A stretch of DNA of 64,000 nucleotides from Sporolactobacillus sp. STSJ-5 (GCF_024385605.1 NZ_JANFOJ010000004.1:1-64000), one strand, 5' to 3'. Shown: positions 1 to 9,283, counted from the first letter of the stretch. Translations and numbers: made by a program. Notes: generated by a model not told the origin, from the letters alone.

Positions 1-72
1 CAAAAAATCCCCTTTGAATTATAGATATTCATCCATAATTCAGAGAGGATTCAGAGAACTTGTGACTTACAA

Positions 73-1632
73 TTACAGTCCATTAATTGTGTAATACCAA
101 ATATTCTTGTCTACCGCACCGACAACACCGCTCGATGATCCGCTGCTCGTATACTGCCAGATATCAACATTAAAGTTGGCACCCGGTCCTTGCTGCGTCT
201 CCGTACCACGATAACGTGCGAGCCATACCAAGAATTTCGGCTGCTGAGGCTGCGCAGCGACAACACCTGGTAAATCAATTGCATTATTATAGAACGAGAG
301 GTTTGAATAGATTCCCAGTTGGTTAAATCCGTTCTTTCTCATCTGATCGATAAATGCAAGCACATTGTTCGTCAGCGTCGGTTTGTCAACATTGTTTTTA
401 GTCTCGACATCAATAAAGAGATAATGAATGGAAACGCCTTGCGCATTTGCCGCGTGAATCTGATTTGAGAAAACATTGGCTTCGTTTCTGGAGCCGGCTT
501 CATCAGATCCGCGGAAGAAATGATAGGCATTGACAGTCAATCCTGCATTTTTTGCTCCAACGGCGTTGTTGACAAATGTGCTGTCCGTACCGCCGCCTTC
601 CGATGCCTTTGCAATGATAAAGCTGTTTCCATCTTGTTTAATCGCATTGAAGTCAATATTTCCTTTACCGGCATCATTTTGATAATGTGAAATATCCAGA
701 CCAAACTGAGAACCGTTGGTTACCGGCGGGTCAGTCGGCTGGTTGCTCGAAGCTGCGGGCTGTGTAGTAGTCAGGTATTTTCCTTGAACATAGCCGGTAA
801 TATTGCCAAATTTAACTTGGGCATATTTATTTCCTTTGCCCGTGACTGTCACACGATTATTGACCATCATGACCAATCGCGTCGTAAACTTAGCACTCGC
901 ATTATCACGAATTTTCAACGTGTTTGATGTGACATAAGCATTATACGCTTGGAATGGTTGCGAGTTTAAATGAATGTTTTGCACGTAACCGATCGTGCCG
1001 CCAAAATTAACGAGCGCATATTTATTGCCTTTGCCGATAACAGAGAGTTTATCGCCCATCGCCAACGTGCGGCGAATTGAGTAATGAACACTCGCATGGT
1101 CACGTACCTTTAATGTGTAGGAAGTCACATACGCATCAATCGGTTGGAATTTGCTCTGATTCAGATGGATGTTCTGAACATAACCGGTTGTGCCGCCGTA
1201 GTTGACTAGTGCATACTTCTTACCTTTGCCGATAACCTTAACCTTGTTCGTCATAGCCAAAGTACGCTTGGTCGAAAAATGAACGCTTGCTTTACTGCGC
1301 ATTTTCAGTGTGTAAGAGGTTACATAAGCACTGTAAGACTTATATTTACTGCGGCTTAAATGCTGCGTTTGAACGTAGCCGGTTGTACTGCCGTACTTAA
1401 TCCGGGAATATTTCCCTGATCGGCTCGTCACCGTGACTTTATTCCCCATGTTCAATGTGCGTAATGTGCGATAATGAGTACTTGCCTTACTGCGGACTTT
1501 CAATGTGTAAGAAGTGACGTAGGAACTGTACGAAGAGCTTGCCTGCGCGGTACCACCTGTAAAGCTTAGTGACAACGCAACCAAAGCCATTGCCAAAAGA
1601 CCCGAAACCAAATGCCTTGCTTGTAGCTTCAC
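73..1632 (-). CDS. secreted GH25 lysozyme with four SH3 repeats
   Basis: A 519-aa secreted muramidase expected to cleave the glycan strands of peptidoglycan. Residues 1-31 are a Sec signal peptide ending AQA. Four bacterial SH3 repeats follow at about 37-92, 101-157, 166-222 and 231-287, each beginning YVTS.TLK.R and ending GYVQ; these normally bind the wall. After a Pro/Ser/Thr linker, the GH25 domain spans about 309-519, with the family's acidic residues at D313 (GLDISHYQ) and D408/E410 (FIDVE). It is monocistronic. The family call is firm; whether it acts as an autolysin or on rival cells cannot be told. Confidence 0.93.
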   Translation of the reverse strand: MKLQARHLVSGLLAMALVALSLSFTGGTAQASSSYSSYVTSYTLKVRSKASTHYRTLRTLNMGNKVTVTSRSGKYSRIKYGSTTGYVQTQHLSRSKYKSYSAYVTSYTLKMRSKASVHFSTKRTLAMTNKVKVIGKGKKYALVNYGGTTGYVQNIHLNQSKFQPIDAYVTSYTLKVRDHASVHYSIRRTLAMGDKLSVIGKGNKYALVNFGGTIGYVQNIHLNSQPFQAYNAYVTSNTLKIRDNASAKFTTRLVMMVNNRVTVTGKGNKYAQVKFGNITGYVQGKYLTTTQPAASSNQPTDPPVTNGSQFGLDISHYQNDAGKGNIDFNAIKQDGNSFIIAKASEGGGTDSTFVNNAVGAKNAGLTVNAYHFFRGSDEAGSRNEANVFSNQIHAANAQGVSIHYLFIDVETKNNVDKPTLTNNVLAFIDQMRKNGFNQLGIYSNLSFYNNAIDLPGVVAAQPQQPKFLVWLARYRGTETQQGPGANFNVDIWQYTSSGSSSGVVGAVDKNIWYYTINGL

Positions 1633-2022
1633 TTTTCACTCTCCCTTTTTGTTGTTAGAACCTCCCATGGCTCAACTCATTGTTACAAAGCTGGAACACT
1701 ATGTACTCTATAAAAATAGCACTTTTCTAGTAGAGTGTACATAGAGCCAAACACCTAGATGAAAAATTCGACAAAGTTTGCAAGAGAAAGAATTTCCTGT
1801 TCAAAGAAAAATGTAGATTGACAGCAACGCCATTGAAAAACGACAATTTTAGAATGATTAATAGTCTCACGGTTTGATACCTGAAAATAGGCTGACTGTT
1901 CGGATTCAAAGATTGAGTCAGTGGAAATCTCCTCTCGCTCAATCTTTTTTACTCAATTAAATGAAAAGGTCACGACTATATTCGCAAAGACGTAACTCGT
2001 TTATATGGAGACGATACAAAAA
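1633..2022. other. intergenic region with a 10-bp inverted repeat
   Basis: No convincing gene. A short minus-strand open frame at 1727-1942 has no ribosome site and no recognisable family. At about 1912-1949 the arms AAAGATTGAG and CTCAATCTTT are separated by about 18 bases, with a T-run on the plus strand. It could be a terminator-like hairpin downstream of the NERD gene, but its best T-tract faces the plus strand. The first 100 bases upstream of the lysozyme should hold its promoter; I could not pick one with confidence. Confidence 0.35.
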
Positions 2023-2991
2023 TCATTTTTCAGTTAGGTAATAAGTTCTATTGCTAGTATTTCCTGTATAATTTGGATGCATCGTTTGGAGTAAATATTT
2101 CGATGTTGAGGTGGATTCAAGTTGAAGAAATTGTTTACAATCCTGAGTCGTAATTTTTGGACCCATAAGCAATCGGTAGTCCTGTAGCGCCTGAAAATAA
2201 GCTTTCGGTGCTGTTTGTCGACAACTGGGACACTTCCAATTTCGGTGAAGTCGAATCATCGGAATGTAATCACAATGAGGACACCGCACACCCTTGATCA
2301 AATCCACGCAACTCACAGTTCCGTCCCTAATAAGATCCAGCGTTTTGGGATGGTGACCCTTTATAAGTTCCTTTGAAACGGATTTGAGCATCTTTGACGA
2401 AATAACTCTTGAGTTCAATTGATTATTTATAGCTATCGTTTTTTTCTTCAATTGCGAGCTGCGGATCACTTTTTGATCTTCATGATTTATTGCATTTATA
2501 AATCGGATAAACGTGGAGGGACTAGCAAAAACAACGATATCTTCAACCGGCATGCCCGGCAGGTAGCCACAGTGTTCAGCAAGCCAATCCTGCAACTGTT
2601 TTTTCAACATTTCCGATTGAACCGTTGGGTCTTGAAATATCTCTCTTTTATTATTGAGCAATCGAGTAAGAATATGGGCTAGAAAATCAAGCGTCAACGT
2701 TCCTGCGATATTTTTGACTTCCAGTACTAAAATGAATTTTGCCGTGAGGATTAGATAATCGATTTGAAAATAGTGGACACCATTGAATAAGCGGAGATCG
2801 TGAAAAATAAGATATTCTTTATCAGGGAGCGATGCAAGTAAGGGTTCCAGCATTTGTTCACCCCTAAATCCGGTCCAATACTTTTTAAATTGTGATTCAA
2901 GATTATGTCTAAGCTGGCTTGGCGGCAGCCTTCGCACGTACGCTTGATACTGCTCAATATAAACTGGGACTTCCACAGTTTTGAGAAACAT
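2023..2991 (-). CDS. NERD-domain protein with C-terminal zinc ribbon
   Basis: A 322-aa cytoplasmic protein. The nuclease-related NERD domain lies at about 40-160 (FRGEQMLEPLL, then DYLILTAKFILVLEVKN). The D...EVK pattern is the restriction-endonuclease-like core of this family. Near the C-terminus, CPHCDY and CPSCRQ form a four-cysteine zinc ribbon, common in Bacillota NERD proteins. No helicase domain is fused, and the gene stands alone. Nuclease activity of NERD proteins is inferred from the fold rather than broadly shown, so the cellular role is unknown. The 20-bp tandem array lies about 110 bases upstream of its start. Confidence 0.82.
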   Translation of the reverse strand: MFLKTVEVPVYIEQYQAYVRRLPPSQLRHNLESQFKKYWTGFRGEQMLEPLLASLPDKEYLIFHDLRLFNGVHYFQIDYLILTAKFILVLEVKNIAGTLTLDFLAHILTRLLNNKREIFQDPTVQSEMLKKQLQDWLAEHCGYLPGMPVEDIVVFASPSTFIRFINAINHEDQKVIRSSQLKKKTIAINNQLNSRVISSKMLKSVSKELIKGHHPKTLDLIRDGTVSCVDLIKGVRCPHCDYIPMIRLHRNWKCPSCRQTAPKAYFQALQDYRLLMGPKITTQDCKQFLQLESTSTSKYLLQTMHPNYTGNTSNRTYYLTEK

Positions 2992-3100
2992 TCATCGACT
3001 TCCTTTCTGATTATGATTCAATAAATAAATTCGACTTATTAATCAAAATCACCTGCATGGAATGAAAAAAGTTTATATTGGATTTTACCAATGTGCAATA

Positions 3101-3540
3101 ATTAGCTAAAGGTTCAATAGGTTAACGAATTTTTTAACAGGTCAGCATGAACTTCAACAGGTTAGCCAAATCTTCAACAGGTCTGCCGGATCTTCAACAG
3201 GTTAGCCAAATCTTCAACAGGTCTACCGGATCTTCAACAGGTCTGCCGGATCTTCAACAGGTTAGCCAAATCTTCAACAGGTTAGCCAAATCTTCAACAG
3301 GTCTGCCGGATCTTCAACAGGTCAGCATGAACTTCAACAGGTCAGCCAAATCTTCAGCAGGTCTGCCAGATCTTCAACAGGTTAGCCATATCTTCAACAG
3401 GTCAGCATGAACTTCAACAGGTCTGCCGGATCTTCAACAGGTTAGCCAAATCTTCAACAGGTCTGCCGGATCTTCAACAGGTTAGCCATATCTTCAACAG
3501 GTTAGCCAAATCTTCAACAGATCTGCCGGATCTTCGGTTG
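3101..3540. repeat. 20-bp tandem repeat array, 22 units
   Basis: Perfectly phased 20-bp units without spacers. The two leftmost units (3101-3140) are degenerate and the last is partly degenerate. Three main variants alternate: gttagccaaatcttcaacag, gtctgccggatcttcaacag and gtcagcatgaacttcaacag. The ttcaacag half is nearly invariant while the other half varies. Because 20 is not a multiple of 3, the array is unlikely to be coding; an open frame across 3147-3410 is a by-product. It lies between the starts of two minus-strand genes, upstream of the NERD gene. It is a minisatellite or protein-binding array, not CRISPR. Confidence 0.95.
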
Positions 3541-3598
3541 TTCACTGTTCACCTGTGCGAGCGAATTTTCCTCTCAGCTCTAAATTTCTTATTTATCT

Positions 3599-3640
3599 AA
3601 AAAAGCGCATATCCACAATTGGACATGCGCTTTTTTATTG
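3599..3640. terminator. bidirectional intrinsic terminator
   Basis: The arms AAAAAAGCGCAT (3599-3610) and ATGCGCTTTTTT (3625-3636) form a strong hairpin with A/T runs on both sides. It sits 13 bases beyond the stop of the PgaD-like gene and should end that operon. The symmetry allows function in both directions. Confidence 0.85.
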
Positions 3641-3652
3641 ATTCCATTTCTG

Positions 3653-4111
3653 TCATCCCCGTCCCTCATTCAGCGGTCGAATCGGATTGGTGTCAAACCG
3701 TACCACTTGAGCACTCTTCAGCCGTTGATAATCTTCTTCAGATATCAAGTCGAGTGCATGTATCTCTTCATCTGTAACCGGAGTCGGGTACGTTCTTCGA
3801 TTTCGCCAGCCAAAGCGACTTTTATTATAGTCGCGCCAGAAGCACATCAGGAACAGAAAAATGCTCCATACGATTACGGCTGCGTACATAAATAAACGTA
3901 GAGAATGGTCACTGATCTGCAGCATGGCCTTGATTTGATCCAAGGTTGTCCATCGTACATGGAGTACCGCACTCGATAACATCAAAAACATCAGCACTCC
4001 ATATAACCAAAGAACGGTGGTCAATATGAATGTGCCAATAAGCTTCCATACCGCAGATTTGTGTTCAATGATTAAAGAGGCTTGTTTGTACCCCGGTCCG
4101 GACTTGCCCAT
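3653..4111 (-). CDS. PgaD-like accessory protein of poly-N-acetylglucosamine synthase
   Basis: About 152 aa. An upstream in-frame ATG at 4210 exists, but the start at 4111 has a clear gaggaggg ribosome site 8 bases away and gives a sensible protein, so I prefer it. Two hydrophobic segments (about 22-48 and 66-90) are separated by a short extracellular loop, followed by a cytoplasmic tail. This is the layout of PgaD, the small partner that stabilises PgaC and, in Escherichia coli, takes part in c-di-GMP activation. It overlaps the pgaC-like gene by 40 bases, which supports a two-subunit complex. Sequence similarity to PgaD is weak, so the call rests largely on context. Confidence 0.7.
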   Translation of the reverse strand: MGKSGPGYKQASLIIEHKSAVWKLIGTFILTTVLWLYGVLMFLMLSSAVLHVRWTTLDQIKAMLQISDHSLRLFMYAAVIVWSIFLFLMCFWRDYNKSRFGWRNRRTYPTPVTDEEIHALDLISEEDYQRLKSAQVVRFDTNPIRPLNEGRG

Positions 4112-5334
4112 ACCGCATACCCTCCTCTCAATCGTGCACGAACAGCCTTTGGAAAGGCAACAATGACAACAAGTGTGCTTAACATCCAATAGAAGATCGG
4201 ATACCAGCACGCAACGAGAAGATAACGACGCACATCGTCATGCTTTGAATCGATTAGTGTGGCAGTAAGCAGTTGAAGAAAGCTCATCGCCACGAGGACA
4301 AATGAAGCGTACGACAGCCAAATCACGTGTTCTTGCCACGATTGCGCTGTAAACTGTTTCCAAATCATCAAGACAAGCCAGGAAAAGGACCAGAAAACAC
4401 TCGCACATTGCTCCACATAAATCGGCCAGAGCCGCCGCTGCTTCCAGTCCAGAAAAATAGAACCGTGTCTCAGCAGAACCTCTTCTCCACCTTGTGCCCA
4501 GCGCAAACGCTGCTTCCAAATTCCACGAATCGTTTCCGGAACAAGCATCCAGCACAGCGCCCTTGGTTCATAGCGAATATCCCAGAAACGACGCTGAAGC
4601 TTCCATGAAACAGCGATATCCTCCGTGATCATATCACGATCCCACAGTCCGACATCAACCAGCGCTTTTTTACGAAAAGCAACGACAACACCTGATACAG
4701 TCATCACCTTGCCGATCATCCGCTGTGTTCGTTTGATGGAACCAACAATGGAGGCATATTCAACAATCTGCAGCTTGCTGAGCAGAGTGCTCCGATTGCG
4801 TACGCGCGGATTGCCGGTTACTGCACCGACACGTTCGCCTTTGTGTAAAAATTGATAGACGAGATAGTAAGCAGCATCCGAGTCCAAAATGGCATCCGCA
4901 TCAACACAAATGAGGTATTCCGCGTTTGCCGCGTGGCAAGCAAGGTGCAAACTATTAGCCTTGCCGCAGTTTTCCGCACAGTTAATCACACGCAACGCTT
5001 TGTATTGGCGTGCCAAATGTTCCAGCACCTCTGCTGTCCCGTCTGTGCTGCCGTCATTTATAGCAATAATTTCTTTTTTTGGATAAGGCATTTCTGACAA
5101 ATGCCGGATCGTTTCACTAATCGTGGATTTCTCGTTATAACAGGGCACTACGAAACTCACCATTGGCCAATTGATTGATTCAAAATCCACCGATTCATGA
5201 CGTTCCCGATATAGATAAAATAAAAGCGCTCCTGCCATCCAGAATAAAGACATAATAAATGGATAAAAAAAGACAAATCGAGAGAACATCCCAACGCTAA
5301 AATGTATGAATTCCATTTCCATCTCTCGTTTCAT
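4072..5334 (-). CDS. pgaC: PgaC/IcaA-like processive beta-glycosyltransferase
   Basis: A 420-aa membrane GT2 enzyme, probably polymerising UDP-GlcNAc into poly-beta-1,6-N-acetylglucosamine and extruding it. N-terminal helices lie at about 13-42. The GT2 core has NDGS (93-96), DADA (145-148), TED (237-239) and QRLRW (275-279), the full D-D-D-QxxRW set of processive enzymes. Two to three C-terminal helices follow. The start is uncertain: M1, M5 and M7 are close together, and M7 has a gagag site at the best spacing. Only the PgaD-like gene follows; no deacetylase (PgaB/IcaB) or porin gene is nearby, so the polymer and its modification remain inferred. Confidence 0.85.
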   Translation of the reverse strand: MKREMEMEFIHFSVGMFSRFVFFYPFIMSLFWMAGALLFYLYRERHESVDFESINWPMVSFVVPCYNEKSTISETIRHLSEMPYPKKEIIAINDGSTDGTAEVLEHLARQYKALRVINCAENCGKANSLHLACHAANAEYLICVDADAILDSDAAYYLVYQFLHKGERVGAVTGNPRVRNRSTLLSKLQIVEYASIVGSIKRTQRMIGKVMTVSGVVVAFRKKALVDVGLWDRDMITEDIAVSWKLQRRFWDIRYEPRALCWMLVPETIRGIWKQRLRWAQGGEEVLLRHGSIFLDWKQRRLWPIYVEQCASVFWSFSWLVLMIWKQFTAQSWQEHVIWLSYASFVLVAMSFLQLLTATLIDSKHDDVRRYLLVACWYPIFYWMLSTLVVIVAFPKAVRARLRGGYAVWASPDRGTNKPL

Positions 5335-5596
5335 AAAAATAGTTCAATGACACATCGAATGTTGACTCTTTACCTTTCGCAAAGCACCATGAGTTTTTGG
5401 TTTACATAATAGTATGCTCATCCTCTGATCACCACAGAAACCCGATCACAGCAGCCTTTTGCACTGGAATTTTTCCATAAACTGTCTGTCTTGATCCGTG
5501 CATCTATGACAAAAACGGCTAAAGCAATCCATTTACAAAAAAAAGCAGACATCCTTTAAATAGATGACTGTTCTCAACGCATGTGCCAAGCCTTCT

Positions 5597-6577
5597 TTAC
5601 ATAACATTTAGATTTATTGTATTTGATGGTTTTTGATTTTTGCTTAATCGCTGCACGAGTTGTTCCAAAGTCGTTTTCCGTGCATCATAAAAGGAGTCTT
5701 CGGAGATAAATGCGGAATGCGGGGTAATAATCGTATTTTCTAAAGTAAATAAAGGACTGCTTTCCGCCTCTTCATCTTCAATGACATCAACAGCCGCGGC
5801 TCTTATTTCACCTTCCGTTAAAGCTTTGGCCAACGCTGCCTCATCAACAACCTTTCCGCGTGCCGTATTAATTAAAAAAGCATCCTTTTTCATCAGCTTC
5901 AATTCTCGCAAAGAAATGAGATGTGTGGTCGTGGAAATGAGCGGGCAATGCAGTGACAAGATATCCGACTGCGTGAGTAGTTCTTCAAAGGTATCCGTCT
6001 TTTTTGCACCATATTCTTCCAAAAAAGCTTTCGTTTTTGTTGGTGCGTAGACCAGTATCTTAACGTTGAGTGCATGAAGCATGGGCATCATTGCTTTGGG
6101 AATGCTTCCGAAAAAATAGAGTCCAACGGTTTTCCCAGTCAATCGATGTGTCTTGTATCCGTATAACGGATCCCACTTCCCGTCGCGCACCGTCCGATCG
6201 AGCAGTGTGATTTTCCGGGTCAGGTCAATCATCAAGCCGATCGTATGGAGTGCCACTTCCTCCGAACAGAAACCCGGACAATTCGTCACACAGACTCCAT
6301 GATTAGTTGCAGCTTCAACATCCACATTATCGACGCCGATCGCTTGAAGTGCTATTATTTTCAAATTCGGCAATTGCTCCATAATTTCCCGGGTAATTTG
6401 CTGATATTCGACAACAACTCCATCAACCTCCTTCGCATAATCAACGAAGGATCGAACACTGTCATAATCCTTGATTTCAATTAATTCAAGATTCTCAATG
6501 CCCCACGTGTTCAGCAAATCGCGTTCATAATCCAGATTATCATCAATGTTGTAATAAAGGACTTTCCTCTTTGCCAT
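5597..6577 (-). CDS. D-2-hydroxyacid dehydrogenase family protein with degenerate NAD motif
   Basis: A 326-aa member of the D-isomer-specific 2-hydroxyacid dehydrogenase family, which normally reduces 2-keto acids with NAD(P)H. The catalytic trio is present: R240 (NTARGKVVDEA), an acidic residue near 266-270 (DVIEDEE) and H287 (ITPHSAF). The Rossmann glycine motif is degenerate: the usual G-x-G-x-x-G reads F-F-G-S-I-P at about 155-160, and the acidic residue that normally follows strand 2 is replaced (VYAPT). It starts 4 bases after the aminotransferase stop, so the two are co-transcribed. Either the cofactor site has changed or the protein is not a normal oxidoreductase. Confidence 0.8.
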   Translation of the reverse strand: MAKRKVLYYNIDDNLDYERDLLNTWGIENLELIEIKDYDSVRSFVDYAKEVDGVVVEYQQITREIMEQLPNLKIIALQAIGVDNVDVEAATNHGVCVTNCPGFCSEEVALHTIGLMIDLTRKITLLDRTVRDGKWDPLYGYKTHRLTGKTVGLYFFGSIPKAMMPMLHALNVKILVYAPTKTKAFLEEYGAKKTDTFEELLTQSDILSLHCPLISTTTHLISLRELKLMKKDAFLINTARGKVVDEAALAKALTEGEIRAAAVDVIEDEEAESSPLFTLENTIITPHSAFISEDSFYDARKTTLEQLVQRLSKNQKPSNTINLNVM

Positions 6578-6581
6578 GACC

Positions 6582-7874
6582 TCAGTCCTTTCTTACTTGA
6601 TTTTCCATTTGATTTAATACAGAATCAATAATCGCAATCCCTTGATCGATTTCATCGAAGGTCACATTCAACGGTGTGGCAAAGCGCATTCCATTATGGT
6701 GAACGCCGCAGGAAAGTGTTAGTAATTTATTTTCCAGACAGCCTGACCTGACTGCTTCCAATAAATCTCCTGCGGGACTGCCATCCGGATGAGAAAATTC
6801 AATGGCTAACATCAATCCAAGTCCTCGAACATCGGAAATGCAGCTGTACTTCTTCTGCAGTTCCACTAATTTGCTTTTCAAATACGCGCCGACCTGATTC
6901 ACATGCTCGAGCAGATGGGATCGCTCGAACTCATCCAATACCGCCAAAGCCGCCGCCGAACAAATCGGATTCCCGCCAAAAGTAGTGCCATGCATTCCCG
7001 GATACCATTCTTCCATAATCGTCGGCGTTGAAATCACCGCACTCATCGGCAGCCCGCCGGCAATCGCTTTACCCACCGTCATAATGTCGGGCACCACATC
7101 AAAATGACTGCTCGCAAACATTCTCCCCGTCCGTCCGTAACCCGATTGAATCTCATCCATAATCAGCAAAATACCATACTGATCACAGCGCTCACGAATT
7201 CCCTGAACAAATGCTTTCGAAGGAACAACATAGCCTCCTTCGCCTTGAACAGGTTCCATAATAATTGCCGCTACCTGATCAGGCGCCACGAGATTTTCAA
7301 AAAGTCGATCCAGTTCGTTCAAACAAAACTCTGTTCTCTGCTTCTCATTGAATCCCTTTGGACATAGATCCTTCGAGGGATACACCGTAAAATATACTGA
7401 ACCAACCAAAGGCTCATAATACTTGCGATAGTTTGCGTTTGAACCCGTCACGGATAACGCCCCGAAGGTCCTTCCGTGAAAAGAGCCTTGAAACGCAATG
7501 ATCGCCGGTCTTTTTGTATAAACCTTGGCCAGCTTCAGTGCGCCGTCCACTGCCTCCGCTCCTCCATTGGAGAAAAAAGCAGAATTCAGCTCACCCGGAG
7601 TCACCCCGGCCAACCGTTTTGCAAGCTCAAGCGTTGTCGGATAATTGACCACATTGAACGACGCCGTAATCAGCTTCTCCGCCTGCGCTTTAATGGCCTC
7701 AACAACCTTCGGATGACAATGTCCCAGCGCGTTGACCGCAATACCTTGAACGAAATCCAGATACCGATCACCTTTATTGTCAGTCAAATAGCAGCCCTTA
7801 CCGCTGATTGCAATCAAGTCCGTTGCCTTCGCAAGTGCCGGACTCAAATAGGGCTGATAATCCTCGAACTTCAT
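6582..7874 (-). CDS. class III PLP aminotransferase (GabT/ArgD-like)
   Basis: A 430-aa PLP-dependent omega-aminotransferase. Visible hallmarks are the phosphate-binding SNGGAEAVDGALK (102-114), MDEIQSGYGRTG (239-250) and the Schiff-base lysine K269 in TVGKAIAGGLP. Class III enzymes act on 4-aminobutyrate, acetylornithine or similar omega-amines. Overall sequence is closest in style to 4-aminobutyrate transaminases, but substrate cannot be set from motifs. It is the first gene of a two-gene unit with the hydroxyacid dehydrogenase, which could reduce a keto product. Divergent promoters for this gene and the ABC ATPase must lie in 7875-8130. Confidence 0.88.
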   Translation of the reverse strand: MKFEDYQPYLSPALAKATDLIAISGKGCYLTDNKGDRYLDFVQGIAVNALGHCHPKVVEAIKAQAEKLITASFNVVNYPTTLELAKRLAGVTPGELNSAFFSNGGAEAVDGALKLAKVYTKRPAIIAFQGSFHGRTFGALSVTGSNANYRKYYEPLVGSVYFTVYPSKDLCPKGFNEKQRTEFCLNELDRLFENLVAPDQVAAIIMEPVQGEGGYVVPSKAFVQGIRERCDQYGILLIMDEIQSGYGRTGRMFASSHFDVVPDIMTVGKAIAGGLPMSAVISTPTIMEEWYPGMHGTTFGGNPICSAAALAVLDEFERSHLLEHVNQVGAYLKSKLVELQKKYSCISDVRGLGLMLAIEFSHPDGSPAGDLLEAVRSGCLENKLLTLSCGVHHNGMRFATPLNVTFDEIDQGIAIIDSVLNQMENQVRKD

Positions 7875-8036
7875 GCAAATCCCCCCAAGTGGGACTAAGT
7901 AATAGACCCATTGACGACCAATCCCGTTTTATATAGCGTATTTGAGGTTTAGGAGAATATGCTGGGTTTTATAAAAAGCTAATACTTGATTGAATGTAAA
8001 AAAAATAAATCCATTTCCAAAATACTAGAAAAGTCA

Positions 8037-8050
8037 TGAAAGCGCACACA
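8037..8050. promoter_or_regulatory. cre box upstream of the sugar-ABC ATPase
   Basis: TGAAAGCGCACACA matches every fixed position of the catabolite-responsive element consensus WGNAANCGNWNNCW. It lies about 90 bases before the ATPase start and about 160 bases before the divergent aminotransferase. CcpA control of the ATPase is the likely use. A second, imperfect cre-like stretch (gcaaacgtttta on the minus strand) lies near 8092-8103. Confidence 0.6.
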
Positions 8051-8139
8051 AATACAACAATATTATTGGGCACAATCCCATGCCAAAATTAAAACGTTTG
8101 CATTATTATTGACTCATAGTAAATAAAGGGGTGACAACA

Positions 8140-9246
8140 ATGGCTGAACTGCAGCTTAAACATATGTACAAAATCTATGAAAATAATGTTGCAGCTGTAT
8201 CTGATTTTAATCTTGAGATTGCTGATGAGGAATTTATCGTCTTTGTCGGTCCTTCTGGATGCGGAAAATCCACGACCTTACGAATGATTGCTGGACTTGA
8301 AGAAATCTCTAAGGGTGAATTGTACATCAACGGGAAAAAGATGAATGATGTTGTACCTAAAGATCGTGACATCGCTATGGTTTTTCAAAATTATGCCCTC
8401 TACCCACACATGACCGTATTTGACAATATGGCATTCGGTCTGAAATTGCGCAAAATTCCAAAGTCCGATATAAAAAAGAGCGTTGAACATGCAGCTGAAA
8501 TTCTAGGAATTAAGGATTATCTGGAAAGAAAACCTAAAGCGCTTTCTGGAGGTCAACGCCAGCGTGTCGCTCTAGGACGAGCCATTGTGCGTAATGCAAG
8601 AGTGTTCTTGATGGATGAACCCTTATCAAACCTTGACGCAAAGCTCCGCGTCCAAATGCGTTCGGAGATCAGTAAACTTCATAACGATTTAAAAGCAACA
8701 ATGATCTATGTGACCCATGATCAGACAGAAGCTATGACAATGGCAACTCGAATTGTCATTATGAAAGATGGGGTTATTCAGCAAGTGGGAAGTCCGAAAG
8801 AAGTATATGATCATCCAATTAATCTGTTTGTAGGTGGATTTATCGGATCTCCGCCAATGAACTTCTTTCACGGAAAGTTGGAGGGTACACATTTTGTCGG
8901 TGAAGAGATCAATATTGAAATCCCAGAAGGTAAATTAAAGGTTTTGCGTCGACAAGGTTACGCAGATAAACCGGTGATTCTGGGCATTCGTCCTGAAGAT
9001 ATTCATGATGAGCCATTGTTTATTGATGAAAATACTTCTAGTGTGGTTCAAGCTAAAATTATTATTGCCGAATTAACGGGAGCCGAATTCATGCTTCATG
9101 CACAAGTAGGCAAACACACCTTTATCGCTCGTGTTGATGCACGGACTGAGTATAGGAATGGAGAAAATGTAACACTGGCTTTAAATACGAATAAAATTCA
9201 TTTTTTTAATCCGGAAAATGAGCAGTCTTTGACATTCGAAGACTAA
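8140..9246 (+). CDS. msmK: MsmK/UgpC-type sugar ABC transporter ATPase
   Basis: A 368-aa ATPase that would energise carbohydrate ABC permeases from the cytoplasm. Walker A is GPSGCGKST (37-45), the signature is LSGGQRQR, and Walker B is FLMDEPLSNLDA. The C-terminal third is the OB-fold regulatory region typical of MalK/MsmK. A GTG at 8131 is in frame, but the aaaggggtg site spaces best to the ATG at 8140. No permease or binding protein adjoins it on this strand; such orphan ATPases commonly serve several sugar importers, including perhaps the permeases at 11.0-12.7 kb. A cre box lies upstream and a terminator directly follows. Confidence 0.9.
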   Translation: MAELQLKHMYKIYENNVAAVSDFNLEIADEEFIVFVGPSGCGKSTTLRMIAGLEEISKGELYINGKKMNDVVPKDRDIAMVFQNYALYPHMTVFDNMAFGLKLRKIPKSDIKKSVEHAAEILGIKDYLERKPKALSGGQRQRVALGRAIVRNARVFLMDEPLSNLDAKLRVQMRSEISKLHNDLKATMIYVTHDQTEAMTMATRIVIMKDGVIQQVGSPKEVYDHPINLFVGGFIGSPPMNFFHGKLEGTHFVGEEINIEIPEGKLKVLRRQGYADKPVILGIRPEDIHDEPLFIDENTSSVVQAKIIIAELTGAEFMLHAQVGKHTFIARVDARTEYRNGENVTLALNTNKIHFFNPENEQSLTFED

Positions 9247-9283
9247 CGGCGAATAATTAAAAAAAGTGATCTCCGCATATTCA

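Noticed and set aside
1727-1942. 71-codon minus-strand frame
   Set aside because: No ribosome site, no family, unusual composition; it lies over an inverted repeat in a noncoding stretch.
3147-3410. 87-codon open frame of repeated residues across the tandem array
   Set aside because: The 20-bp period is not a multiple of three, and there is no ribosome site. The frame is open only because the repeat lacks stops in this phase.
3101-3540. Possible CRISPR array
   Set aside because: Units are 20 bp and contiguous, with no spacers and no cas genes nearby.
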